Shown here piece after piece: positions 11,893 to 21,386 of a DNA stretch of 64,000 nt. Numbering within the stretch: position 1 is the first letter of the stretch; every line of letters starts with the position of its first letter. Location: contig NC_064657.1 of assembly GCF_001723175.1 (NCBI RefSeq), forward strand, positions 1,116,001 through 1,180,000. The letters run 5' to 3'. The position numbers were made by a program, and so were the translations under genes. The notes beneath the pieces were generated by a model. It searched no databases. It was not told the DNA's origin and saw only the letters and a program-made list of their open reading frames with translations. Source of the stretch: Penicillium oxalicum (Eukaryota > Ascomycota > Eurotiomycetes > Eurotiales > Aspergillaceae).

Positions 11893-13278
11893 ATGTCGGA
11901 GCCCAAGGGTCCAACTCTGAAGCTCAAGTTTGGTAAGAAGCCGGCACCACCGCCACCGGAGCCCGCGCCAGCCGAACCATCATCACAGCCAAAGCTCACG
12001 CTCAAGATCGGTCGCAAGACGCAACCTCCGCCCGACGCCTCTGAAGACAAAGTGAAGAAGAAGAAAGCGCCATCTAAGAAGCGCCCCGCAGATAATGCTG
12101 CAGCACCGGAGACTGCAGCAGCGGTGCCAGGCCCCAAGCGGCTCAAACTCAATGCATCGAAATTAAAGTCCATCCGCATCAAAAACAAGGGTCATGTCCC
12201 TAATCGGCCAGTTGGCGTCGGCTATGACTCTGAAGCATCAGATACCGAGATCGACCCTTCCATTGAGGAGCAGTTCATCTTGAGAATGCTCCCGGGCGAA
12301 GACTGCGAATATTTACGGCAAACCATCGAGGAGAGGAAATTCGACAAGTCGGAGTTTTCATTTAAGCCGCTTACTCGCGAAGGGAGACGTGCTATCTTGA
12401 GAATTCGAAATAAACAGTATGCAGCTTGTCTCGTCGACCTGCCGTGCATCATAGAGGGTATGAAGAGTTGGGATCGACGAGGCTGGTACAAATCGGCGGA
12501 TATTTGCCAAATGCTTTTGGTACTGGGCACGGTATCCAGCGATCAAGAAGCCCTGGAATACCCTCTACCACCGGAGATCGAGGCTTCCGACCCCAAGACA
12601 CTTCAATATCCCCACGGCTTAGCCCCGCCCTTGCGTTGGGTACGGAAACGACGTTTTCGTGACCGAGTGAGCTCGCGGACAATCGAGCAAGTGGAAAAAT
12701 CAGTAGAGGATCTCATCGCGCAGGATGAGCAGTCCTTGTTTCCTCCTCGGTTCGATCTGGTGGATAGCGCATCCCTAAATCGTGCCGAGGGCTTCGTGCA
12801 GGAGGACTACGAAGAAGACTACGATGAGGAGCAAGACGCCGAAGGTGAGATTGATGAGATGATGGACGACTTTGAGGATGACTTGGCGGCCGAGATGGAA
12901 GCCGCACTGGCTGCTGGGGATGACGAAGCCGCGGCTGCTGTCACGGAAGCCGTCCAGGCTGCCACGGCATCGACACCGGCCGCACAAACCGAACGGGGAG
13001 GTGACTCCTCGGGCGATGAAAATGAGGTTTCAGATGAAGATGACGATATACCTGAGGATGACCTGGACGAGGAACAGCTGGAGCAACAACGCCAGCTTCA
13101 GCAGCATCGTGAGGAGATTGCCGAGCTCGAAACATTGATTCAAACTGAGACTGCCTCATGGCAAAAAGTGCAAAACCAGATTCTACGCAACAAGATGGGT
13201 CGTCGTATTCAAGAGCTCAAGAAAGATTTGGAGCTCAAAAAGGTGTCTGTTGGCTTGCCGGGCGAGAATGACGTCTGA
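11893..13278 (+). CDS. taf7: TFIID subunit TAF7 (TAFII55 family)
   Basis: TAF7 is a core TFIID subunit that binds TAF1 and restrains its activity before initiation. One exon, 461 aa. The N-terminus carries two similar short basic blocks (LKLKFGKK and LTLKIGRK), then a Lys/Ala-rich stretch. The TAFII55 domain spans about residues 122-280 and includes EEQFILRMLPG, the variable linker, RNKQYAACLVDLPCIIEGMK and the following YKSADICQMLLVL. An acidic region follows, with long Asp/Glu runs, then a C-terminal coiled coil (LEQQRQLQQHREEIAELETL). The start at 11893 is preferred to the open frame from 11719, since MSEPKGPTLKLKF is the expected beginning. The product would work in the same complex as that of the divergent neighbour. 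Confidence 0.9.
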   Translation: MSEPKGPTLKLKFGKKPAPPPPEPAPAEPSSQPKLTLKIGRKTQPPPDASEDKVKKKKAPSKKRPADNAAAPETAAAVPGPKRLKLNASKLKSIRIKNKGHVPNRPVGVGYDSEASDTEIDPSIEEQFILRMLPGEDCEYLRQTIEERKFDKSEFSFKPLTREGRRAILRIRNKQYAACLVDLPCIIEGMKSWDRRGWYKSADICQMLLVLGTVSSDQEALEYPLPPEIEASDPKTLQYPHGLAPPLRWVRKRRFRDRVSSRTIEQVEKSVEDLIAQDEQSLFPPRFDLVDSASLNRAEGFVQEDYEEDYDEEQDAEGEIDEMMDDFEDDLAAEMEAALAAGDDEAAAAVTEAVQAATASTPAAQTERGGDSSGDENEVSDEDDDIPEDDLDEEQLEQQRQLQQHREEIAELETLIQTETASWQKVQNQILRNKMGRRIQELKKDLELKKVSVGLPGENDV

Positions 13279-13635
13279 GCGGCGGAGCTCAGGACAAATT
13301 TGGAACATGCCTTCAGATATCCCCCAAGCATCGAGGTCAGCGCTGGCGCATTGGTCAACCCATTCAATTTTTATGATTCACCCCCTTGGAGTCGAAGGAG
13401 CTACAGTTTCTGTGTACTTTTGCAGTCTTAATCAATATTATTCATAACATCTCGTCGACCAAAGCCGGTTGTAGAGACTGACGTCATACACCGGTAGGAG
13501 TACAACCAACTGCCTCTCGCCCCAATGCGCGCTGCGTCTTTCTTTCCACACATTCAGCGTCTTGTTCACCCTTGAAAAGTTCCCCACGCAAGATCCATCC
13601 CTCTCACGGCGCGTCTCGAACGTTTGAATTTGAAA
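13279..13635. other. Short intergenic region downstream of taf7
   Basis: 357 bp containing the taf7 3'UTR and the promoter of the next plus-strand gene. No other feature was seen. Confidence 0.4.
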
Positions 13636-14226
13636 ATGGAGACCCGCACTCAAGCCCATCAACCACCTCAACCATCCAAAGAGGCGGCTTATGCTCAAGC
13701 TTCCAACCCCGTCTCTCAGACACCGTCCGAGCAACGTACCCCTGCACCTGCGCGTCAGTACGGTGATCCCACCGCTTCCATCACTCGCGGTCCCAGCTCA
13801 CAGCCTTCCAACGACGAGGCCCGCGAACGCCTGGAAGCCGAGCGCCGGCAGCATCGCAAGGAGATGGAGATGTCCCGTGACGTCGACACCGAATACGGCA
13901 TTGAGCAGCAACCCGCCGAGGGCTACATTGCCGACACCGTCTTGCGCAAGGGTATGGGGATGCAGCGAGCGCAGGCGGGCGCTCATGCTGCACCTGTGGG
14001 CAACGCACGAGGACCTGGCCACCCCGGCTTTGGGGAGGAGAGGGATCTGGCCGCGAATATGGATGAGAAGCGGGCAGAGCACGATCGGATTCTAGCCGAG
14101 AGGAATGCGCAAAGCCCGGCGACTGATGTTGCGGAGAGGGAAGCTGTCAGGGAACGCAAAATGCAGGAGAATGAGGAAGTTGAGAGGGCGTTGAAGGAGG
14201 GTTCGGGGACTCCTGTTGTCAGCTAG
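13636..14226 (+). CDS. Small disordered hydrophilic protein, function unknown
   Basis: An intron-free 196-aa ORF; I do not recognise the family. The first 70 residues are rich in Gln, Pro, Ser and Ala and are probably disordered. Residues 65-90 are charged and helical (EARERLEAERRQHRKEMEMSR). A central part has GYIADTVLRKG and a Gly/Ala/His-rich segment, and the last 60 residues are again highly charged and helical, ending before a short Gly/Thr/Pro tail. There is no signal peptide or membrane segment. Codon use is regular and the ORF is bounded by normal intergenic DNA, so I take it as real. The composition suggests a soluble stress-related or scaffold protein, but that is speculation. Confidence 0.6.
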   Translation: METRTQAHQPPQPSKEAAYAQASNPVSQTPSEQRTPAPARQYGDPTASITRGPSSQPSNDEARERLEAERRQHRKEMEMSRDVDTEYGIEQQPAEGYIADTVLRKGMGMQRAQAGAHAAPVGNARGPGHPGFGEERDLAANMDEKRAEHDRILAERNAQSPATDVAEREAVRERKMQENEEVERALKEGSGTPVVS

Positions 14227-14410
14227 AAAGTGAACCAGCTCTCTTGAGGCAAATCATGTCTCTTTTAATGATCATTTAGTAGGCAGATGGATCATGATAA
14301 CGATGCTTGCATTTACTCTTCTAGAGCCCTTGAGGGGAATGAAACGCTCGTGCGAAAGATTTCACATACTGATCGGACTCCTTTTCACAAATTTGCGGAC
14401 GCGGTGGAAA

Positions 14411-15456
14411 TCATAACGAATTCCAAAATTCCTCCAGAGCGACATTAACCTCGTCTCTCGCCTCCAGTTGCAACCAATGGCCGGATGCACTGACCTTTTT
14501 GGCAGTGAACAGGGCCGCTTCTTGGCATGCAGTTGCATCCATGTCTGGCTGTGCTCCCTCGACCTGCACGGGAGACACCATCAGAGTTGGGACCGTAAGC
14601 TTCGCTGCAGGGAGATCCGAGACTGTCTCGTCTTCTTCGTTGAGATTGTTGACCAACACATGATACCACTGCAGTGCGGATCGGTAACTCCCTTGCATTA
14701 TCTGGCGATGGACATGTCTTTCTTCATCCGTAATGTACGGTGCTTTTGGGCCGTGACGATCAGCTCGAAGCCACGACTCCAAAGCACCCAGCGGACCCAG
14801 ATGATCCTTCCACAAAGAAGGGTCCCCCGGATAGAAAAGGTTGACAAACGAGTCATGCTGTCTGATTGTCAGAAACATCCTGAAAACAATCAGGACTGTT
14901 ACATGGAGCAACACACATGCTGTTCTATCATTTCCCCAGCACCTTGGCTCACAAACAACTTCAAATATCCAAACTGCTCTTTACCGAAAAGATTCTTCGT
15001 CATCGCGTTCACTGCGTCAAGGTCAAAGTGTTGTCCAGGTTTGCTGTACGGCACCGATAGAAAAGTGCACGAGAGAAGCCTCTGGGGAAAGTAATTGGCT
15101 AGCCGTGAAAGCAGAATACTACCAGTATCGTGCGAGACAGCATGGGCTTGGCCCAAGTGCTCATGATCGAGAATTTCGACTATTTCTGCTGCCATTTTCT
15201 TTGCCCTGTATTCCTCCGGGGACGTTGGCTTGCCGGTCCCGCCGTATCCAAGGAGATCCGGTGCAATGATACCGTAGCCGTGAGATTGAAAGTACACAAT
15301 TTGATGTCTCCAGTCATAGCAGGATGAAGGAAAGCCGTGTAGGAAGAGCACGGTTGGCTTGGTTGGGGCAAATGCAGGGACGTGGACATAGCTGTACTGA
15401 TGACCGGTCGATAGAGTGAGGCTCTTGGCATGTTGTGGAAATGCGATGGCGGCCAT
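14411..15456 (-). CDS. Epoxide hydrolase (alpha/beta-hydrolase fold)
   Basis: Predicted soluble epoxide hydrolase converting epoxides to vicinal diols, 328 aa. Exons on the minus strand are 15456..14917 and 14857..14411. The 59-nt intron begins GTGTGT and ends CAGACAG with a CTGAC branch site about 10 nt before the acceptor; the join falls between codons. The oxyanion motif is HGFPS (H40-S44). The nucleophile elbow SHDTGS places Asp110 as nucleophile, the hallmark of epoxide hydrolases and haloalkane dehalogenases. PDLLGYGGTGKP and the cap segment FYPGDPSLWKDHLGP, followed by ALESWLR, favour epoxide hydrolase. The catalytic His is H307 in SGHW. The acid residue is less clear (region of VSPVQVEGAQPD). 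The C-terminus NSL is not a good peroxisomal signal. It is divergent from the hydratase gene. Confidence 0.85.
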
Positions 15457-16126
15457 GTTGAAAGTTTGAGTGCGAGTTTAGTTTTAGAATCAGTACGCTA
15501 TTGACAGCTTTCTTGTGCTCTCAACTAAATATGATACTACAATGCGAAACAAAAAAAAAGGGGGCGCCCTATTTATGGTCCTCAGTGTAGAATCCGCGCA
15601 GCGCGACGGCGACTTTCTCGGAGACTTTTGCAGCCTCTCATGGCGTCTGAGCACAGAAACATGCATCGACACTACATGTAGGAATGCATAGGATGTGGAT
15701 CCGCGGCGCGGTTACGTGTCGAAGCTAAACAACCACTGCACAGGCAGGGTAGATATTTCTTCGAGTGTCAATTGCAGTTGGTGCGTTTTCGATACATAGA
15801 TATCAAAGACCCATTACTTCCACTTCAACTTAGTCATGCGTAAAAGACGTTCATCAAGACAGAAGACCCTACTAAGTCCACGTGATGAGCACGTGGTTCC
15901 GCCGGGCAGTCGTCCCGCACGGAGCCCTGAGCCGTTCTGACTGGCATGTGATGGTCTGCCGAGGTCTGCCAATCCGAGACTGGAGCTTAAGCGCGGAGCC
16001 GAAGCTACCGTGACATGGCCATGTTCTATTCAACCGATACGCTATAGGAATGGAATCATAAGAAAAAAAAAGGGAAATTCGATTCAAGTTTATGGCAGAT
16101 TCCCGAGACCACCACTGCTTGACACC
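15457..16126. promoter_or_regulatory. Bidirectional intergenic region, epoxide hydrolase and hydratase genes
   Basis: 670 bp between divergent starts, containing both promoters. An A-run is at 15550-15559, and an A/G-rich stretch at 16060-16076 just precedes the hydratase start. ORFs on either strand here show no family features. Confidence 0.45.
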
Positions 16127-17104
16127 ATGACCACTCTCTTCACTGTCCCGATCACTTCCACCGGTGGCACGATCGTGTGCACCAACCCTACCGCCAAACA
16201 GGGTAGCGAGACCAAGGAACACATCTACCTCTTGACCTTTACATCGCCCAAGGATAACCGACTCACTCCCACCTTCATTGATGCCTTCATCTTGGCCCTG
16301 GACATTATTGAGCACCGCTACCCCCGGGGCGTTGTAGTGACAACAAGTGGTATTCCAAAGTTCTACAGCAATGGCCTTGACCTGGAGCTTGCGACTAGCA
16401 CAGAAGGTTTCCTAGACAAGTGGCTATGGCGGTTATTCCGCAAGTTCCTCACGTAAAGTCCCTCCCCTCTTCTTTCTTGCTTCTTGCATCTCGTCAATCT
16501 CGATCAAATCATCCTCATATCTTCACCGACGGAGACGCGGTCTTGGTGCGCGTAGCACCGCAACAGTAAAGGTGCCTCCCTAGCTAACTGACCCTCTTCC
16601 AGGTATCCTATGCCCACGGTATGTCTTCTCAACGGACACGCATTTGCAGGCGGCTTCATGCTCGCCATGTACCACGACTATCGCATTCAGAACCCGAGCA
16701 AGGGCTTTCTGTGCGTCAACGAGTTGGAATTCGGCGTTCCACTCCAGACTCCCATGATGTCCATCTTCCGAGAGAAGCTGACCCCTTCCACTTTCCGCAA
16801 TGTGGTTCTGGAAGCGCGTCGGTTCGGTGGGCCCGACTCCCTCAATGCGGGGATTGTCGATGCCGTGGGTGGATTGGACGAGGTGCTTGGCTTGATTCGG
16901 GATCGGAAGCTGCTTAACAAGGCGGAGACGGGAATTTACGGGACGATGAAAGAGGAAATGTACGCGCGTGTTCTGGATGGGCTTGATGATCATGCGGGTA
17001 ATCTGGCATGGCGTGAGAAGGTGGAATCGCGCAATGTGATGCTGAGAGAGGAAGGGTTGAAGCGGGTGGAAAGCTGGTCGAAGTCGCCCAGCGCAAAGCT
17101 GTGA
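16127..17104 (+). CDS. Enoyl-CoA hydratase/isomerase family protein with peroxisomal signal
   Basis: Crotonase-fold enzyme of 275 aa, probably a peroxisomal delta3,delta2-enoyl-CoA isomerase or hydratase in fatty-acid oxidation. Exons are 16127..16452 and 16603..17104. The 150-nt intron begins GTAAAG and ends TTCCAG; the join completes a Thr codon. The oxyanion-hole segments are FYSNGLDLELA (isomerase-like) and LNGHAFAGGFMLAMYHDYRI. The C-terminal residues AKL form a type 1 peroxisomal targeting signal. The catalytic Glu of classical hydratases is not obvious after GVPL, which favours the isomerase or a specialised member. The start at 16127 is chosen because similarity begins there; the open frame upstream to 16010 contains A-rich leader sequence. 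Confidence 0.85.
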
Positions 17105-18555
17105 GACTTATATCTTGTTGAAAGCCCTCGCGGATGGACTCGATGAGACGAAGGCGCAAATTTGTTGCCATAGAGTTTTAAAGTCGAGATGCCTTACTTA
17201 AAGAGTTGGCTCTCATTCCAGTGCATGCATGGTGTGAGTGGCTCAAATGTACAATACTTGGACACTTATGATCGCGTCATAACCACCAAGACACGATATA
17301 GGTTATACCTCAAGGAACTGACGGTATTTTCTATGCCGGATTGGGAGCTTTGGACTGATTGGCATCTCTCTTGGATGTCTTAAGGTCGAATTACCTGCCA
17401 ATTCATTTTCTTGGACATTCAATATGAGACCTTCGGAGGCAACAATAGCTTCATTCAAAATCAAGACATCGAAAGAGCATTTTCCAATATTTTAAATCTA
17501 CACCAAGTTAACCACTATAGTCAGATCATGCAATCCAGACCTTTGCTGCATCTTCCTTGTACTCATCCAATACCTTTCATTGATAATCGAAAACGATCAC
17601 CCAAAAGCCTGCCGGGTATTTGTTCCACCCGTCCAGGCTTGAAAAAATCTGCCTCGAAAAATGCATTTACTCGGTCGAACATATATATGTCTCGGAGGAC
17701 ACAACCAGCGAAGCAATTTCCACAACCAAGTCCCCCTCGTATGAACTTTTCACAGTCGATACGCGTCGCCTGTGAACCCCCTGCTGCACCCGCATTTGCC
17801 ACGCGGCTGTGCAATCTGTGACAGCAGGCATCCAGGTTCCCTTCGACGCGGGAGTAGACCAAACCAAGTCGGGTTAGGCATCATGTGGCAAGTCCGAAGC
17901 ATGGATGTGGACGATGAGATATCTCGGCTGGGAATCTGAAGAGTTTGGTGGTATGCACCTAATCTCCTCTTGCGGATCCTAGGAGAGATCCGACAACCAC
18001 GCAGTCAACCTGCTCGTTATCAACTATTGCTATTTCTCAATGCTTCGGGGGAGGCAAAGGTTAAGAAAAAGGCATTTGCTAAAAGCCTTGCATCAAATCG
18101 AAGGTATACCGTCCGAGAGTTATGAACTAGGGGAGTAAAAATCAACCGCAAAGCTCATTTCGCGGGCAAACAAGTAATCTGGTGGAATTTGAACCGGTCT
18201 TGGTATGACTTTTCAATCGTCAGGCCAGAACACGACGGCGTGACTTACGCCGAGTCGTTCAGCTCCGAATGACAGCGGAAGGGATCCAAAAAAAACACCT
18301 CCCGGAAATTGTTTTGCTTCCATCAGGGCTGTCTGGAAGTCACTCTGCTTCTTCTTTATAGACCTTAAATACCCCTAGGCTCTCCTGTCACTGGGGACGT
18401 TCATTTCCAAGACAGACAGTCCCAGTCGTCTTGTCATATCTGAGTCCAAATTTCACCTGCGGTATCAACCGACTCGTTCCTTTCTGGATTGGTGTACCAT
18501 ATCAGGTTGGCTAATTCTCTGGGTAGCTTGACGTCCGATCCAATCGATTACAAAA
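17105..18555. other. Intergenic region before the glycine-rich protein gene
   Basis: 1.45 kb with no convincing gene. The largest ORF (17411-17821, 136 aa) has no recognisable motif and is AT-rich and uneven. The right end contains a TATA-like promoter for the next gene. Confidence 0.45.
18355..18375 (+). promoter_or_regulatory. Putative TATA-box promoter of the glycine-rich protein gene
   Basis: TTTATA followed closely by TTAAATA lies about 190 nt upstream of the start at 18556. A clear TATA-like element is unusual among the genes here and suggests a strongly or conditionally expressed gene. Confidence 0.4.
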
Positions 18556-19137
18556 ATGCGGTTCCAACTCCTTCTCGCTCTTCTCAGTCTGGGAAGCGCT
18601 ACCATTGCTGCTCCAATCGCTGGTCAAGCCGGTTCGTGTCATTTCACGGTCCCGCTCTCTTCTTGATTCGGCCGAGATGGACATCCGTTCTCTGACAGAA
18701 GCTATATAACAGTGCCTGATACGAAGGACGGTGGCATCAGTCTTGGCGAAGGGGGCGGCGGTGGTGGTGGAATTGGAGGCGGCTTTGGCAAAGGGGGAGG
18801 TGGGGGAGGGGGCCTTGGAGGAGGCTTTGGCAAAGGTGGAGGTGGCGAAGGAGGAGGCTTTGGTGGTGGTGTAGGTGGTGGTGTAGGTGGAGGTGCAGGA
18901 GGTGGTGAAGGAGGAGGTTTTGGAGGCGGATTTGGAGGGGGCAAAGGTGGTGGTGGTAAAGGTGGCGACAAAGGCGGCCATGAAGGTGGAAGTGGTGATG
19001 GAGGGGGCTACGGCGAGGGTGGAGGTGGTGAGAAAGATGGTCATGGAGGCGGGGGAGGAAAAGGCGAAGGGGAAGGTAAAGGCGAAGGTGGTGCCTGGGG
19101 TGAAAAAGGCAAGGGTAAAGGAGGTGCAAGTTGCTAA
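18556..19137 (+). CDS. Secreted glycine-rich repeat protein
   Basis: Small secreted protein. Exon 1 (18556..18631) encodes a classical signal peptide, MRFQLLLALLSLGSATIAAPIAG, with probable cleavage after an Ala. Exon 2 (18713..19137) encodes VPDTKDGGISLGEG and then about 120 residues of Gly-rich repeats (GGGX, with Phe, Lys, Glu and His at spaced positions), ending in a Cys. The 81-nt intron has donor GTTCGT, which is atypical, and acceptor AACAG, with CTGAC 16 nt before the acceptor. An alternative in-frame intron uses 18636 and 18698. No family is recognisable beyond glycine-rich cell-wall or extracellular proteins. Mature protein without the signal peptide is about 145 aa. The long minus-strand ORFs over the same bases are shadows of the GGN codon pattern. 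Confidence 0.7.
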
Positions 19138-19329
19138 GGGCACCTCAATCATTCGAAGCCATCGCGAAACCTATGAGGACCCCTCTGCTCGATCAAGAAA
19201 ATAGAATGGAACTGTTGAGTGTATCGCTCCGAAACGCTCTCTGGGATATGAAGTTGAATGCGCTGGTAAAAATAGGCGTCGCGTCATAAGGTAGGCTAGT
19301 CGCCTCAATCATCTCTCTTTTCTTCACCA

Positions 19330-20130
19330 TCATGGCTTTTTGCTCTTGCTTGCTCGGGCCGGCCCTGTGGGTGAATCCAGTTGGTCAACAAGTGGACGAT
19401 AAGGTGAAGCCAACAAGTACTCCGGAGCAGGCTGTTGTCGCGGTTCTCCGGAGGGTGGTCGTCGGAGCTGCTCGTCATGCATCCGGTCGAGAGATTCGCC
19501 CACGACCTGATACTTGGCCCAGTTGATGGGTGGCATGCGCACAATATTCTGTGGCTGTGGAATGCGACCGAACTTGGACCCCGAGCCCTTCTTCTCCTTG
19601 GAATCTTCTGCGCCGTCCTCGAGGTCTTCCTCCGCATCCATCTCATCATCCTCTGAGAATTGAATGACCGTCCCGCGGTCTTCGGTGCGCAAACGCCCTT
19701 CAGCCAACTCCCGCGCAAATCCCTCGGGATCTGCGGCCGCAGCCTCTTTCAAGCGATCCAAGCTGCGAATGTCGCGCAGTGTCTGCTGTTTCTGCATTTG
19801 CAGAATCGAAAGAGCAGATCGAAGGGCAATCGCATCCGGATTCTCGCTCTCCGATATGGGCACCGGAGGCGGTTCTGGTTTGAAGACGGGTGGCGCGACC
19901 GGTGGCCGTGGTGGTATATCCCTGGACTGAGTCCTCGGGGGAGTGCGTGATGTTGGTGACGGGGATAAAGGAGGTGGGATAATCGTCGCGTTGGATGCGG
20001 CAAGCATATCCAAATGCGCAAAGACTGGAGTCACCGGAGAATACGGTGGACGAGGTGGGGTGCCTGGGCGATCAACAGGCGTTGAAGCACCGGTCGCATC
20101 TCTTGAATAATCCATCGCGTCGGTGGTCAT
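19330..20130 (-). CDS. Proline-rich acidic protein, function unknown
   Basis: A 266-aa intron-free ORF that I cannot assign. Residues 1-95 are rich in Pro, Ser and Thr with TP and SP sites, so likely phosphorylated and disordered. Residues 98-145 form a predicted helix (ALRSALSILQMQKQQTLRDIRSLDRLKEAA). An acidic run (EDDEMDAEEDLEDGAED) and a Lys-rich stretch follow. The last part has a conserved-looking segment, MPPINWAKYQVVGESLDRMH, and a Pro/Arg-rich tail. There is no signal peptide or membrane segment. The composition resembles nuclear transcription- or chromatin-associated proteins, but that is inference. It is divergent from the TPA1-type gene. Confidence 0.65.
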   Translation of the reverse strand: MTTDAMDYSRDATGASTPVDRPGTPPRPPYSPVTPVFAHLDMLAASNATIIPPPLSPSPTSRTPPRTQSRDIPPRPPVAPPVFKPEPPPVPISESENPDAIALRSALSILQMQKQQTLRDIRSLDRLKEAAAADPEGFARELAEGRLRTEDRGTVIQFSEDDEMDAEEDLEDGAEDSKEKKGSGSKFGRIPQPQNIVRMPPINWAKYQVVGESLDRMHDEQLRRPPSGEPRQQPAPEYLLASPYRPLVDQLDSPTGPARASKSKKP

Positions 20131-21386
20131 AGCCTTGAAAGAAGCGACACCTGATACGGCTCAACGGGTGAAGGTATGGACGTCTGGGCGTGTGGACCAG
20201 CACCGGCCTCCTGTGAGTGTGATCGCTGGCTAAAGCTGACGCAGAAGTTGAGGCTTCAGGATGTTCCTTGCGATCCCGACTTGGATCCCGACATCAAGTG
20301 ACGACACCGAGAGATGCGAAGGTGGGGAGGCTCACCCGAAGTGGCCAACGACAAGTTCAGCTGCGGGTCTTCAGACTCTCGCGGACCGAGTCAGTTGAGC
20401 GCGTCTGTGCCTGTGAATCGTAAAGAATATCGGGCTTTCATTCCGTCTGGGTTCGTTCGGTCGGGGTTGACGATTCAAGATTCAGACACGACCTGCGCTT
20501 GATGACTGTATTATTGTTCTCGTTTTAAATGGACACTTCAAACATAAAGCTCCATGGAGAAGGCGGCAGATGGATTGGGTTCATGCTACCAGTCAACTGT
20601 TAACTGTAGTGAAATAACATCGAATGTATACTTTCTAGATCCGGTGCCGAGTCCACCGATTGCATAAACCAAATCTCTAAGCTCAAAAGGTGCCACTTAT
20701 TGCCACCTCGATTCTCATCTACATGCAACTCAACTGTGTGTTTACTGTTTCGAGTCTTGAACTTGATTGTCGTTTTCTCGTCTCAAGATGACCTCGACTT
20801 GGCGCAGGATACATCAGGATGGCTCCAACTGAGCTCGGATGTGGCCGCAACTCACCGCCCGCCAGATGTATCTGAGTAGTAGTATCACTGGTCCTTCTGG
20901 TCAAGAGAGTCTGACCCTACATTTTGTCTGCAAGGTTACCTGGTCAAGCAGCAAGGGAAGAATGGTGTCTGGAAAATTTATATTTTGCACACTCGTGCAA
21001 TTCCATCTCTGGATGCATCGAATTGATCATTCTGCGGTTCCCAGCACCGTTGCCCCAGCGCCCAACGCCGGACACAAGTAGAAGGATGTTTCAAAGTCAA
21101 CATCTTCAAAATACTAGTTTCTAGTCGCTCTCACCGATCATTTGCAGCTGTCTGAGTCACTATCTCGAGCGTACAAGGGGATCCATCTTGCCGTCCTGGC
21201 TCAAGAGAAGCTTAGAGCTCAATTACATCACAGCACGTTTCGACCATAGAAACATTCTGCCGGTGGTATATACCCCGGATCTGGCCCACATCCACGCGTG
21301 GGTCGACTGAGGTCCGCACCGCCTCCGAAAATTTTGTGATCAGGCCATTTCGAATTGGATCTTTCCAAGCTCTGTACCCGCCCAAG
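20131..21386. promoter_or_regulatory. Shared upstream region of the proline-rich protein and TPA1-type genes
   Basis: 1.26 kb between divergent starts. Short ORFs (20839-21081, 20924-21124, 20314-20502) show no family features. No repeat or RNA gene was recognised. Confidence 0.4.

Noticed and set aside
18511..19152. 213-aa minus-strand Thr/Phe/Ser-rich ORF
   Set aside because: It is the antisense shadow of the glycine-rich gene and is explained by GGN codons.
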